Of a DNA stretch of 64,000 nucleotides, positions 19,891 to 30,237 are shown one piece after another (the first letter of the stretch is position 1; each line of letters starts with the position of its first letter). Made by a program: the position numbers and the translations under genes. Source of the DNA: Vibrio salinus (GTDB taxonomy: Bacteria > Pseudomonadota > Gammaproteobacteria > Enterobacterales > Vibrionaceae); the NCBI RefSeq assembly GCF_021272385.1, contig NZ_JAJSDZ010000009.1, positions 868,001-932,000 on the forward strand, written 5' to 3'. The notes under the pieces are model-generated. The model was given only the letters and a program-made list of their open reading frames with translations, was not told the origin of the DNA and ran no database searches.

Positions 19891-20086
19891 TTCTTTATAC
19901 AAGACATTGCTTTTTATCACAGAATTACATTTTATAGCATATGGTGAATATCAATAGTTTGCATACTTTGTTTAACTCTCTAATATTAAAAGAATAACAT
20001 TTCAGACAATTCTCTTAATGACAAAGATTTCAGACTGCTTGACTTGCTTTGTCAGTACTACCGGTGATGAATAAGGACGATGTGGT

Positions 20087-21688
20087 ATGCAGCTTGGATG
20101 TAATAAGGTCACTAGGCTTTTTGGTAAGTCTTACATTCCCCTGGCTATTGTCATCATGGTTATGATTTCGGTCGTTTATTATATCGATGACAAATCCCGT
20201 TCAGATCTGCTTAAGAGTGAAGAATTTCAAATTATTCAGCAACAGGAGAAAATTATCCTGCATGAAGTTGAGCATGTCACGACGGACTTGAGGGTATTGT
20301 CTAACAACTACTTTCTTAAGCAATACCACCGGGGAGACAAGCTGGATATTTTACCTGTTGAGTATGAATTTCTGGTGCTGATTAAAGAAAAAGAAGAATA
20401 CGATCAGATTCGTTTTATTGCTGCTGACGGTAGGGAGAAAGTCAGGGTGAACAGAAATGCCGGCCAGGTTTATGTTACTCCTGAAAGTCAGTTACAAAAT
20501 AAATCGGAGCGGTATTATTTTAAGAATACGATTCAGCTGAATCAGGGAGAAATGTTTATCTCCCCTTTTGATTTAAATATTGAAAATGGCCGGATTGAGT
20601 TACCGGTTAAATCTGTACTACGCTTTGCTATGCCGGTTTTTAATTCATCTGGTGTAAAAATCGGTATTGTTATTATCAATTATACCGGTTCTGATATTCT
20701 TGAATTACTTAACGGACTGGGTGAAAATAAAATTGGTATTACTCTGTTACTTAACCGGAACAGTTATTATTTAAGAGGCTTTAGCCCGGATGACGAGTGG
20801 GGCTTTATGTTCCCGGGAAAAGAGGATGTAAATTTCAAAGCAGAGTTTCCGGTTGCCTGGAGGAAAATACTGAGTAAGAAACAAGGGCAATTTATTGATA
20901 ATGATGGATTGTTTACTTATTCCATTATATATCCGTTATCTGATGGCGTACATTATCATACGGGAATGTCTGAGACTCGCAAGACAGGGGCAGTACAGCA
21001 TGCCACTCATGATTTTTTCTGGGTACTGATTTCTTATGTTACTCCGGTTAAGCTGAAGTCCCGGGGCTGGGTATTGTATCTTGTTAGTGGAGCTTTTATG
21101 CTGGTGATTCTTGGTTTCTATTCATGGAAAACCGCCCAGGCCAATTGTCAACGAATTGAAGCGGAAAAAGAGCTGGAACAGCAAGCTACCCACGATGACC
21201 TGACACATTTGCCTAACCGTAAACTTTTGTATGACCGGCTGGAACAAACACTTGCTCAGGCAGAAAGGCAGAAGTTTCCATTTGCTTTGTTTTTTATTGA
21301 TCTGGATAACTTTAAACCGGTTAATGATACATATGGTCATGAAGCCGGAGACATTGTTCTGCAGCAAACCGCATTGAGAATGCAGAGAGTGTTACGTAAG
21401 TCTGATACTCTCGCACGGGTTGGTGGTGATGAATTTGTTGTTTTAATCCCGGATATCGGTGATGTGGATGATCTCGACATTATTGCGAAGAAATTAATCT
21501 CGGTTGTTAATGCACCGGTACTGATCAAATCAGACAGAGGCGTGATCGATCAGTTTATAGGGGCCAGCATCGGAATCAGTCTTTACCCTGAAAATGGCCG
21601 GGATGCGGATATCCTGATGAATGCCGCAGATAAGGCAATGTATAAGGCAAAACAATCCGGACGAAATCGTTTTTATCAAGCCGGATAA
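20087..21688 (+). CDS. Membrane-bound diguanylate cyclase
   Basis: 533 aa. TM1 (about 15-32), a periplasmic Cache-like sensor (about 40-320), TM2 (about 328-346), a short coiled coil and a GGDEF domain (about 360-530). The active-site GGDEF is intact at 446-450, and the inhibitory site RKSD (437-440) is present, so product feedback is expected. It makes c-di-GMP from two GTP. ATG 20087 follows an AAGGA site. It opposes the EAL protein encoded 7 kb upstream. Confidence 0.9.
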   Translation: MQLGCNKVTRLFGKSYIPLAIVIMVMISVVYYIDDKSRSDLLKSEEFQIIQQQEKIILHEVEHVTTDLRVLSNNYFLKQYHRGDKLDILPVEYEFLVLIKEKEEYDQIRFIAADGREKVRVNRNAGQVYVTPESQLQNKSERYYFKNTIQLNQGEMFISPFDLNIENGRIELPVKSVLRFAMPVFNSSGVKIGIVIINYTGSDILELLNGLGENKIGITLLLNRNSYYLRGFSPDDEWGFMFPGKEDVNFKAEFPVAWRKILSKKQGQFIDNDGLFTYSIIYPLSDGVHYHTGMSETRKTGAVQHATHDFFWVLISYVTPVKLKSRGWVLYLVSGAFMLVILGFYSWKTAQANCQRIEAEKELEQQATHDDLTHLPNRKLLYDRLEQTLAQAERQKFPFALFFIDLDNFKPVNDTYGHEAGDIVLQQTALRMQRVLRKSDTLARVGGDEFVVLIPDIGDVDDLDIIAKKLISVVNAPVLIKSDRGVIDQFIGASIGISLYPENGRDADILMNAADKAMYKAKQSGRNRFYQAG

Positions 21689-21724
21689 TTTGTCAGGGGG
21701 CTAAGCGTTGTTATGATCTTACGG

Positions 21725-22279
21725 CTACTTTTTTTTCCTGAATCGGTTATACGTGTGGTAGCTGAGAGATAATATTGTGCCCCAGATTAATCCCGTTAAG
21801 TGAGCCTGAATAGCGACTGGAGCCTGGATTAACTCCTGGGTATACGTCGCCGGACCCATAAGTTGTTCCCAGATGACTTTGGCTGTTACACCTGCAACCA
21901 GTATCCAGCTATGGCGGTGGCCATGTAAATACTCTTGTAAGGCAAGATACATAAATACGCCATGTAATGTACCGGAAAGGCCGACGTATTGCTGTAGAGA
22001 TGTGAACATCAATCCGAAGCCCACGCCCAGACTAATTAGTATTGTAATGGCAAAATAATGGCAGGCCGATGGCCGGAATATTAGGGCAATCAACCATAAT
22101 GCGGCCAAATTCATAATGCAATGTTCAGGGTTGGTATGAGCAAAGTTTCCTGTTAGGATGCGCCACCACTGGCCTGTTGAGATGGATGTTTTATCCCAGA
22201 CAAAAAACGATGTTGCCGGTTCGAAAAGTGCAATCACGCTTGGTATGCTTAACAGGGTTAAAATGGAATAAAGGTTCAC
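21725..22279 (-). CDS. rrtA: Rhombosortase (rhomboid-family GlyGly-CTERM protease)
   Basis: 184 aa, six hydrophobic segments. Rhomboid marks: HTNPEH (His48-Asn50-His53), catalytic Ser102 in GLSGTLHG and catalytic His160 in AIQAHLTG. This small rhomboid subfamily cleaves proteins with a GlyGly-CTERM tail and is typical of Vibrio, Shewanella and relatives. The start is GTG 22277-22279, next to the divergent TapT start, so the two promoters must overlap the coding regions. No GlyGly-CTERM substrate is encoded in this window. Confidence 0.82.
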   Translation of the reverse strand: MNLYSILTLLSIPSVIALFEPATSFFVWDKTSISTGQWWRILTGNFAHTNPEHCIMNLAALWLIALIFRPSACHYFAITILISLGVGFGLMFTSLQQYVGLSGTLHGVFMYLALQEYLHGHRHSWILVAGVTAKVIWEQLMGPATYTQELIQAPVAIQAHLTGLIWGTILSLSYHTYNRFRKKK

Positions 22280-22897
22280 ATGTCTTCTCGTTATTGTTCT
22301 CAGTGTGGTAAAGCGCTAAAAGCCTGTATTTGTCAGTATATTATGCCGCTGAAATCAGAGGTGGAACTGATCATACTACAACATCCTACAGAAGCGCACC
22401 GTCCGATGGGAACAGCCAGAATTCTGAGCTTATCTCTTAACCATCATTATCACATCGTCGGTGAAAATTTTTCAGATAATAACGAGTTGAATCAGTTGTT
22501 GGAAGATACAAACTACCGGCACTATATTCTTTATCCTAATGAAAATGCCCGGGAAGTGGACGCTCATAAAATCATACTGGGAGAGAATAAGAAAAAAATA
22601 CGGATCATTCTCCTTGATGGAACTTGGAAAAAAGCGTTTAAGATGTGGCAACTCTCCGCAAATTTGAAAGCGTTGCCATCTTTAAAATTGCCAGTGGATC
22701 TTAAGGGGAACTACCGAATCCGAAAAGCGCCCGGATCAAACAGCCTGTCGACAGTGGAAGCCGGGTTTCATATCTTAACCCTGTTACAGCCAGATAAAGA
22801 TTTCACATCATTACTCAGAACATTCGATCAAATGATTGATTTTCAGATTAGTCAGATGCCTTCCGGGGTTTATGAGCGCAATTATCTTAAAGACTAA
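22280..22897 (+). CDS. tapT: DTW-domain tRNA-uridine aminocarboxypropyltransferase
   Basis: 205 aa. An N-terminal zinc motif (CSQCGKALKACIC) is followed by a SPOUT-like fold with the DTW-type signature LDGTWKKA (about residue 112) and RIRKAPGSNSLSTVEA. TapT transfers the aminocarboxypropyl group of SAM to U47 of tRNA (acp3U47). It starts one base after the rhombosortase start and ends 5 bases before the end of the dgt fragment on the other strand. Confidence 0.82.
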   Translation: MSSRYCSQCGKALKACICQYIMPLKSEVELIILQHPTEAHRPMGTARILSLSLNHHYHIVGENFSDNNELNQLLEDTNYRHYILYPNENAREVDAHKIILGENKKKIRIILLDGTWKKAFKMWQLSANLKALPSLKLPVDLKGNYRIRKAPGSNSLSTVEAGFHILTLLQPDKDFTSLLRTFDQMIDFQISQMPSGVYERNYLKD

Positions 22898-22902
22898 TTT
22901 TA

Positions 22903-23895
22903 TCAGTCATTGCGGGATGAAAATAATTCCTGATGCAGGCGTTGGGCGTAAGCATCGGTCATCGCTGCAATATAATCACAGATTATACGCATTCCCTGAC
23001 TTGCCTGTTTTTCTGCATCACGCCATTTATCCTGTGTGGATTCAGGGAGTAATCGTTCGGGTGCAGTGGTTAACGCCTCGAATAAGTCCATAATAATTTG
23101 CTGTCCCTTATATTCAAAACGCTGAACTTTAGGAATATGTATTACATACTGACTGACAAAAGATTTCAGAACACTAAGAATCTGAGACATGGATGGAGTG
23201 AGATACGCATTATAAGCAAGCAGAGGGAATGTGAAGTGGCCACTGACCGGATGGATTTCCACACTGGTAAGTAAAGCATTGACCAGACTGCCAATCGCAT
23301 CTTTGCGCAGAAAGTGCTTGCCGGAAAATAGATGATCCGTAATCAGTGGTAGGTTGTCATTCAGCCATTCATCATTGCAGTCCCGTAATGCCGGATAGGC
23401 TGATAACATCCATCGGTCCCGGTCTATAATCCCCAGAACAATGGCATCCTCCAGATCATGAACGCCATAAGCAATGTCATCGGCCAGCTCCATGATAGAA
23501 GCATCCAGAGATTTAAACTTTGTTCTGGCATGTTCGTATGGCGATGAAACCACGGTTCGGTGAACCGAGAGTTCTGCTTTGTCCTGACTGGACAGTGGGT
23601 CAAGAACCCAGTCAAAAACTGTGTGGTCACAGTCAAAAATACCTTTTGCAGGTGTCCAGTCATCGGCTTTTAGTTGTCTCTGGTGGCGGACGGCATCAGG
23701 ATGTTTTCTCGCCTGAACCTGACTGAGTAATGCCGGATACTTCATTAAACCGAGCAATGTCCTCCGGGCTAAATTCATCCCATGATGTTCAGTGTATGGT
23801 TCAAGGCAGGTTACGATACGGAAAGTCTGGGCATTGCCTTCAAAACCGCCATTTTCTCTCATTACGTAGTTCAGTGCGATTTCGCCACCATGCCC
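22903..23895 (-). pseudogene. dgt: 3' part of split chromosomal dGTPase gene
   Basis: C-terminal about 330 residues of a dGTP triphosphohydrolase of the shorter (about 440 aa) family: GHGGEIALNYVMRENGG, then FEGNAQTFR and ELADDIAYGVHDLEDA with a metal-binding Asp. Homology begins abruptly at about 23895, where the codons for GHGG resume the motif cut at 47899. The fragment lacks the HD residues and so cannot be active alone. An internal ATG (23862) could start a truncated protein, but no ribosome site supports it. A mobile island separates it from its 5' part. Confidence 0.9.
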
Positions 23896-23990
23896 GTATG
23901 TAAAAGAACACCCACTTAAATATCAAAAAATGTATGTAATATTGTAAATAGTTACTACACTTAAAAAAGTTATTAGTGAGAAGAGTGAGT

Positions 23991-25235
23991 ATGATTCATT
24001 TTCAAAGTGAGAAATTTAAAACTATGTTGTTCTGTGATGACAGGGGAATTCCTCTAATCATGCCAGACCTATTTTTGTACTCGCTCAATAGAAATAAGAA
24101 TGTCTATGAAGCAACTTGGTCTACCTCCCTAGATCAGCGTCGTGTTAAAACTGTAGAGTTGAAAACTGTAAGAGTCAGCAATAAGACGATTATTGAATGT
24201 TCTTATGAATTGAGAAAGTTTCTATTATGGTTAAATGAATTCAGTGAAAACAAAAATCATATCTCTCTTGATAAACATCACAATTTGCCAGAGGAAATTC
24301 TAAATTATTATGTAAATGACATTCTAATATTTGATAAAAGTAAAAGTGAAAAAATGGTTGAAAAATCCGTCAGCGCTCTCAGATGTTATTACAACTACCT
24401 TACTTATCACGGGTTTACAAGCTTTAAAAACATAGAAATGAAAGGTGCTAATAGAGGGATTGCAAGAGATAATGCTCGAAAACGTAATGTTGTTAAATAT
24501 CTATCTACGAGATTACGAGCTGAATTATTTGCTAATGCACATACATTGAGAGAAGAATGCTTGTTGAGAGCTGGAGCTGAGTGCGGCGTAAGAACTGAGG
24601 AAAATACGGGTTTTTTGCTAGAAGATTTCAAACTGGGAACTACTGTATACCGTGGTATGAAATCTCTTTTCAAACTGCTAGATGATAAGTCTTTTAACGA
24701 CAAACAAGAATTTGAATATTGGTTGCAAGGAAAATATTCCAAATCACGAAAAAATGGCCAAGGAGGAAAATCGCGATGGATTTATATTCCAAGAGATGTA
24801 TTGCAGCGATTCAAGCTATATTTTGAATCAGAACGGCCAGATTGTTGTCATAATAGCTTATTTGTAACAGCTTCATCAAATGGCATAGTTCGTCCAATTG
24901 CAGGCTATCAAGCTACTAGAGATTTCGCGTTAGTTAGAGAACGAGTGATACAAAAGCAAAATCAAGGGTTACTTCATAATAGCATGGACGTACTACAACA
25001 AGGACACACATATCACATTCTTAGGCATTCGTTTGGCACGGATACATTTTATGAAATAGCGGAGGAGAATGGTTTGAAAATTGAAAATGTAACGGCAATG
25101 GACAAACCATATTTAGTTGTCGCCGAATTACTTGGCCATGAAACTGATGGGAAATATGCACCTCGGACGACAAGAACATATATTAGGTCGGTAAAAGAGA
25201 AGATGAGACAAGAAAATATTGAGTATTGCTTATGA
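23991..25235 (+). CDS. Tyrosine recombinase (island integrase, first of module)
   Basis: 414 aa from ATG 23991 (GAGTGAG just upstream; a GTG 15 bases earlier is less likely). Catalytic set of a tyrosine recombinase: Arg201 in ECGVRTEE, a Lys-containing beta hairpin (KSRWIYIP), His342-Ile-Leu-Arg345-His346, LLGHE and nucleophile Tyr397 (RTYIR). It cuts and rejoins DNA for integration and excision. It lies 95 bp from the left island end and its stop overlaps the next ATG (ATGA). The gene set resembles the gamma-mobile-trio (GmtY-type recombinase) modules described in Vibrio; that assignment is from memory. Confidence 0.88.
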   Translation: MIHFQSEKFKTMLFCDDRGIPLIMPDLFLYSLNRNKNVYEATWSTSLDQRRVKTVELKTVRVSNKTIIECSYELRKFLLWLNEFSENKNHISLDKHHNLPEEILNYYVNDILIFDKSKSEKMVEKSVSALRCYYNYLTYHGFTSFKNIEMKGANRGIARDNARKRNVVKYLSTRLRAELFANAHTLREECLLRAGAECGVRTEENTGFLLEDFKLGTTVYRGMKSLFKLLDDKSFNDKQEFEYWLQGKYSKSRKNGQGGKSRWIYIPRDVLQRFKLYFESERPDCCHNSLFVTASSNGIVRPIAGYQATRDFALVRERVIQKQNQGLLHNSMDVLQQGHTYHILRHSFGTDTFYEIAEENGLKIENVTAMDKPYLVVAELLGHETDGKYAPRTTRTYIRSVKEKMRQENIEYCL

Positions 25236-27535
25236 ATGATAAAGTTCTGGATGATAATTTAATTAAACAGCAAGATTTAATGCTTTCAGAATTCAAATTA
25301 AATCAAAAGGTAACAAATCTTACTTTTGAGCCGTTAAATGTACTTAAATTTGTTGTTCCTAGCTACAAAGGCTCCATGGAACGAATCATTGAATTAAAAG
25401 AAAATGCTACTCATGAAGAGCGTCTTATATTCTCCGCATTATATACGTCTAACTACATTACATTTGTTTTGGATAAAGGAACTCTATCTGCACGACAGAC
25501 ATTGTCAAACATTGTTCCTAAATTTATAGATTTTCTTAATAAGACTGATTTTGAAATATTTGATAGGGTAAATATATTCAAAAAGTTTGAAGCATTTAGA
25601 GTCAAAAATGATGGAATAAAAACGCAAAGTACCGGACTTAAAGATTTGATTAGACTTCTAAACGATGCTCTTAACTATACTCCATTCGGAAGCGATTATT
25701 TGAACCCGAGTGACTATAGATACTTAGATTTACTTAGCAAAACCAAACCAGCAGCGAGTGATGAAAGAGTTCAAACTACACTTACGGACTATTTTGGTTT
25801 CCATTCTTGGTTAATTCGAGATGACGTAGGTGTCGGTATAGAACTTTATGAAAGAGTTAAATCACCAAAATTATTGATGTCTTCATTTCTGGTGACCATT
25901 AGCACAGCATTGACGCAAATTAATACTTCTAAACACGCTTTAATCGAAGTGTTTAAATCTGCAAATATAACAGTAGATGATTTTCCTTCTTTAACCCCGG
26001 TTCCTAAAGCTAGCGATTATGATCAAGGTAAGGATAACAAACAGTTTAAGAAGGATTGTGCCGCACATAAAGTTGAGACTCTTAATTTCAAAAGAGATTT
26101 TTTCTTTAAGCTGTGGTCGGTTTTGCATAATGTTGAACGTACTGAAAGTATAGATATAGCGGTTGAATCTCTAATCTATTCACAGTGTACTGAAGTTGCT
26201 ATAAATTTTGCAAAAGAGTCTTTTTGGGAAAATGGTTTAATCCCGCAACAAACTACAAAGATTACTAAAAAAGTAGTTACCATTTTTAAGCAGGCTACAG
26301 ATAATTCGTTATTGTTCACACCTGATTTTGTACTCAAGTTATTAGAATTTATTAATTCAGATGATGAAAAAGTTCCTATCAGCTTTGGGGAAAATTATCT
26401 ATTCTCGTTGCTTATGGCATATCAAACAGTTCCCCATTCCGATATTCCTCGTATTAAATCAAGTGATTTTAGACTTTCAAGGAGACAGAATGGTGAAGTT
26501 ATCTCGATAGAGTCGGATTACTTTAAATCTCGAGCAAGAGCTGTTCATGAGATCGAGACTGTACGTGCTTCGTCAAACCTTGGCAAAGCTATCCTTTGTT
26601 ACTTAAAGGATAAAACCGGTAATTTTACTGTTGAAACAAAACTGGTAGATGATACCAACAACGCGCTTCAAGCCAAGCTTGGGCCAACTTCATCAATTTC
26701 TGTTTTCTATAGTTATCTAGCTCGGTCTTCAATAAGAAACATCATTGATTACAGACTAAATGATGCTAAATGTTCCCCGGTTTTTATTGAGTGTACCCTC
26801 TTCATTTGTAAAATTGGTATTAGAAAAGATATATATGAGAGAACTGGAGAAGACTGGGCTTTAAATTGTGAGACGCCATGCGTTACACGAATTTTTAGTT
26901 CCGAAGCTATTAAAAACACCAGAGTTCACTCCGAAAGTGATTCTTTTTATCCGACTAAAATAACAAACTATCTTTCCCATACTAATGAAACGGAGCGGGC
27001 GAATTATTTAAATGAACAAAATCATACATGGGAAAACAACTGTTGCCGAGCGACTCGCTTAGTAATGAACGATCTCGAATTAAATGTACTAAGACCCAGC
27101 CGTTCTGATATTGAAATGTATAATCAAGATATTAATTCAGTCTTATTGCTTGTTACTACTAGAGCTGAGAGTACATTATCCCGACTCAAAGTTGTAGCTA
27201 ATACAAATGAGGGTAAAGTCGATGAGCTGGGTTTTCTATATGACCGTGATTTTGTGGATGGTGATTTACCCGATACAATCTATTTAACAAATACTCCTGA
27301 GACAGTTTTAAAACTATTACATTACGTTTCTGAGCTTGAACGGTGTCATACTCGACTCTTGGAACGTTCTCCTGAGTTCCTTTTTTTTAATGCTCTTCCT
27401 ACCGCCGAGTGGATCGAGACTGTTTTCTCTAACCGATTATTTTTCCGTGAGACAGTTACTGAAGGACAGATACTTTATGCTAAGACGAAAGAGCATTTGC
27501 CTCCGCTATTTACCGCATATACAGGAGGTTACTAA
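25232..27535 (+). CDS. Large recombinase-module protein, 767 aa
   Basis: ATG 25232 overlaps the integrase stop (ATGA). The protein is soluble and mostly helical. Residues around 400-450 (SLLMAYQTVPHSDIPRIK, then FKSRARAVHEI) recall the first catalytic box and Lys region of tyrosine recombinases, but I find no HxxR box and no clear nucleophile. It may be a recombinase-like partner that has lost catalysis or only binds DNA ends. The very tight packing between two true recombinases indicates that it works with them. I do not recognise a named family with certainty. Confidence 0.6.
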   Translation: MNDKVLDDNLIKQQDLMLSEFKLNQKVTNLTFEPLNVLKFVVPSYKGSMERIIELKENATHEERLIFSALYTSNYITFVLDKGTLSARQTLSNIVPKFIDFLNKTDFEIFDRVNIFKKFEAFRVKNDGIKTQSTGLKDLIRLLNDALNYTPFGSDYLNPSDYRYLDLLSKTKPAASDERVQTTLTDYFGFHSWLIRDDVGVGIELYERVKSPKLLMSSFLVTISTALTQINTSKHALIEVFKSANITVDDFPSLTPVPKASDYDQGKDNKQFKKDCAAHKVETLNFKRDFFFKLWSVLHNVERTESIDIAVESLIYSQCTEVAINFAKESFWENGLIPQQTTKITKKVVTIFKQATDNSLLFTPDFVLKLLEFINSDDEKVPISFGENYLFSLLMAYQTVPHSDIPRIKSSDFRLSRRQNGEVISIESDYFKSRARAVHEIETVRASSNLGKAILCYLKDKTGNFTVETKLVDDTNNALQAKLGPTSSISVFYSYLARSSIRNIIDYRLNDAKCSPVFIECTLFICKIGIRKDIYERTGEDWALNCETPCVTRIFSSEAIKNTRVHSESDSFYPTKITNYLSHTNETERANYLNEQNHTWENNCCRATRLVMNDLELNVLRPSRSDIEMYNQDINSVLLLVTTRAESTLSRLKVVANTNEGKVDELGFLYDRDFVDGDLPDTIYLTNTPETVLKLLHYVSELERCHTRLLERSPEFLFFNALPTAEWIETVFSNRLFFRETVTEGQILYAKTKEHLPPLFTAYTGGY

Positions 27536-30237
27536 TGTTATATTCAGAATTTCACTCAGATGCAAGTGACAAAAGTAAGAGAGCATTTTTACGTGAATGT
27601 AATGATATGCTCAGAAAGATTGATCCAACTTCTAAAGCCAAAGTTGAAAAAGATGAATGGACAATTCCATTTTCAAAAATGGAAGATAATAAGTCTTCTA
27701 ATCTCAACGTTACTCTTAACTTTTCTGACTTTAAACGAGACGCTTTGAAATTCAAAGATTATTTTTCCATTCAACTCAATAATAATGAATCCGTTGTCGT
27801 GAATGCGTTAGGTTTTTCTAAGTGGTTTTTATTGAAAATTATTTCTGATAAATCGTTAAGTTATCGTAGTAAGTGGGTACTGGATATTTTGAAAATGCAA
27901 TTTGCGTTTTTAACTGAGCGGCTATCTACGGACCTGAATGAGTCAAATTTAGAAGATTTCTTTAGCCTGCTTTTGACTCATGATTTTGAAAATGGTGGCT
28001 TTATTCGAAGGCTCTCTGCACCCGCTTATGCATCAAGACTTAAATTTGTCAATTTGGTGGAGTCTGCAAGGATTTTGAGATCATACGGTATAGAAGAACT
28101 TGTTGGAAACCTCACTAGCTTAGAAATTAATACCGCGCTTAATGAAGCATGTTTAGCACAAATAGATATGACCTTAGCTGACTATAAAGAGGGAGGGTCA
28201 TTTGATTTTCTTACACTTGATGTTGGTCGTTATTACATTGATTATTGCGCAAGTTTCTTTGAAGCACATGTTGCATTTTCTACTGCATTATCAAATGCTT
28301 TAGTGGATGTTGGATTAAATGTCAGTGAAAGTGGAAATTCTAATAAGTGGAATGACTGTTTAGATTTTTCTACAACAACATTATTAACTAGTAAATTGGT
28401 AAAGCAGTTTAGGGGCCACTACAACAATATTGTTTATGAAAGAACTGCTTTTAATTTATCTACAATAGAGCAGATAACTTCAGAATTAGGGCTTGATCCA
28501 AATCGTTTCGATACATATGAGTTTGTACGAGCAATGCTATATTCGAAGTTTTACGAGCCTAAATTAAAAAAGCGAGAGTTCATTTTAGCTGAGTATCTTG
28601 CTACTTTGAAAAATGAATCGACTGATGAAATTGTAAACTTTACTTTAGCTGACTTTGATTCGGTGTGTGATAATTTACTTTTACAAATGAAGATTGATGA
28701 ATCAGAGTCAGTTGCTTTACTTATTCGCTATGCAACTAAGTTTAATCTAACAAATCGCTTAACTGTAGAAAAATTTTTATTAGATGTGGAGTCGGCGGGT
28801 ATCACATTTTTTGTTGCGTTGACTGGCTGGAGACGGGGGGAGTATGGGTTTACAGTTGCAGCGTTAAAATCTGAAGTGAACAAAGATATTAAAGATGCGG
28901 TGTATACCCCTTTTCGCTTCTACTTGAAGTGGATATCACCAAAGACAAATGGTGATACGTTGCTAAGAAGAGAGATTACTCTTTCGGCTAGTGTTTTAGT
29001 TAGGCAGTTAGATGCACTGACGAAAAATGAAAGTAACTTTTTTGCAATGTCATCTAAACCTAGGAAAGAATCTACCGATATTGGTCAAATTATTTACGAT
29101 GCAGTAACAAGACTCTGGTTTTATTTTCCATTTAAATATCAATTATTTAATGATTTAGATAATCTTCAATGTATTGATGGCTCGGTCGAGTTTAAATCAG
29201 GGGTAGGAAAAAAACAGTATCTTGAGCTTAAGAAAAAGTACAACTTGGAAAATGGACTTGTGAAAGACCTAATTTCATTAAGAGACAAGCTTAGAAATGA
29301 TGTTACATTGCAAGAGTTGTCTGTACGTTCTTATTCGATTAATAAAAGTACTGTGCGGTTTGAAGAAACTCTCAATCGCTTTATTAATAACACCCTAGAT
29401 GAAGCAGATAGAATGTTATTAGAAAGAAATTTATCTCAGGATACATTAACTGCACTCAATTCTATTAAGTTAACAATGGATGTCGTCGCGAGTATTAAGA
29501 ACGAACTTTTAGCTGATACATATTCCGTAAGCCCTCATGCATTAAGACATATTTGGGCTGAATCAGTATTGCGTCGATATAAAGGTGACGTAGGGAAGTT
29601 TATTCGCGCAAACTTTAAACATATCGATGAGCGTTTTTTTATGGCCTATCTGAGAAATAAAGAAGCAAAATCGATAATGGATATAGCTAAACGTACAACT
29701 ATTAACTCTGTTGTCAGACACCGTATTAAAAGTCTGAAAGATGAAAAACGTGTTTATTCAGGAGGGTTCGATAGATTCATTAACAAGGCTGCTAAGATTA
29801 CTAAAGTACTTACTCAGAGTGAGTATGAGAGTTTATCAAATGATATTGCTGAAAGCAGAATTATTGATATTAGTCCTAAACCGTGGTCTACATGTCTACC
29901 TAGAAAGGGAACATCTACCTCTGCTAAATGTTCTGTCGATGGTATATTACAACGATATAACGCGTCCCCCTCACTTTGTTTAGGTTGCATAAATGCGGAT
30001 ATCGAAGAAGGAAATTTTGAGGGAATTGTGATTTATGTGAAACCAGATGTTGAAGCATGCAGAAATCCTGATTTACCCGCTCATTTTAAGAAATATCATT
30101 TAGAAACAGTTAAAACGGCATTGAAGCGAGTTTTAGAGCTTGAGGCAGGAAGTAATGTTGAAATGAGGTTTAAGCCATTTATTAATCACCTTCAAGAATC
30201 AATAGAAATTGCCAACCGCTCCATTAGGGGGGATTAA
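27535..30237 (+). CDS. Large tyrosine recombinase with C-terminal Cys motif, 900 aa
   Basis: Its ATG overlaps the previous stop by one base and has a perfect AGGAGG site. About 400 N-terminal residues of helical, probably DNA-binding sequence precede a recombinase core: Arg433/Arg434 in TGWRRGEYGF, His668-Ala-Leu-Arg671-His672 and Tyr705 in FMAYLRNK. The C-terminus (about 780-850) carries paired cysteines (AKCS, SLCLGC, EACRNP) that could bind zinc. At 900 aa it is more than twice the size of ordinary integrases. It is comparable to the large integrases of Tn554-like or gamma-mobile-trio modules; which one cannot be settled here. Confidence 0.75.
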   Translation: MLYSEFHSDASDKSKRAFLRECNDMLRKIDPTSKAKVEKDEWTIPFSKMEDNKSSNLNVTLNFSDFKRDALKFKDYFSIQLNNNESVVVNALGFSKWFLLKIISDKSLSYRSKWVLDILKMQFAFLTERLSTDLNESNLEDFFSLLLTHDFENGGFIRRLSAPAYASRLKFVNLVESARILRSYGIEELVGNLTSLEINTALNEACLAQIDMTLADYKEGGSFDFLTLDVGRYYIDYCASFFEAHVAFSTALSNALVDVGLNVSESGNSNKWNDCLDFSTTTLLTSKLVKQFRGHYNNIVYERTAFNLSTIEQITSELGLDPNRFDTYEFVRAMLYSKFYEPKLKKREFILAEYLATLKNESTDEIVNFTLADFDSVCDNLLLQMKIDESESVALLIRYATKFNLTNRLTVEKFLLDVESAGITFFVALTGWRRGEYGFTVAALKSEVNKDIKDAVYTPFRFYLKWISPKTNGDTLLRREITLSASVLVRQLDALTKNESNFFAMSSKPRKESTDIGQIIYDAVTRLWFYFPFKYQLFNDLDNLQCIDGSVEFKSGVGKKQYLELKKKYNLENGLVKDLISLRDKLRNDVTLQELSVRSYSINKSTVRFEETLNRFINNTLDEADRMLLERNLSQDTLTALNSIKLTMDVVASIKNELLADTYSVSPHALRHIWAESVLRRYKGDVGKFIRANFKHIDERFFMAYLRNKEAKSIMDIAKRTTINSVVRHRIKSLKDEKRVYSGGFDRFINKAAKITKVLTQSEYESLSNDIAESRIIDISPKPWSTCLPRKGTSTSAKCSVDGILQRYNASPSLCLGCINADIEEGNFEGIVIYVKPDVEACRNPDLPAHFKKYHLETVKTALKRVLELEAGSNVEMRFKPFINHLQESIEIANRSIRGD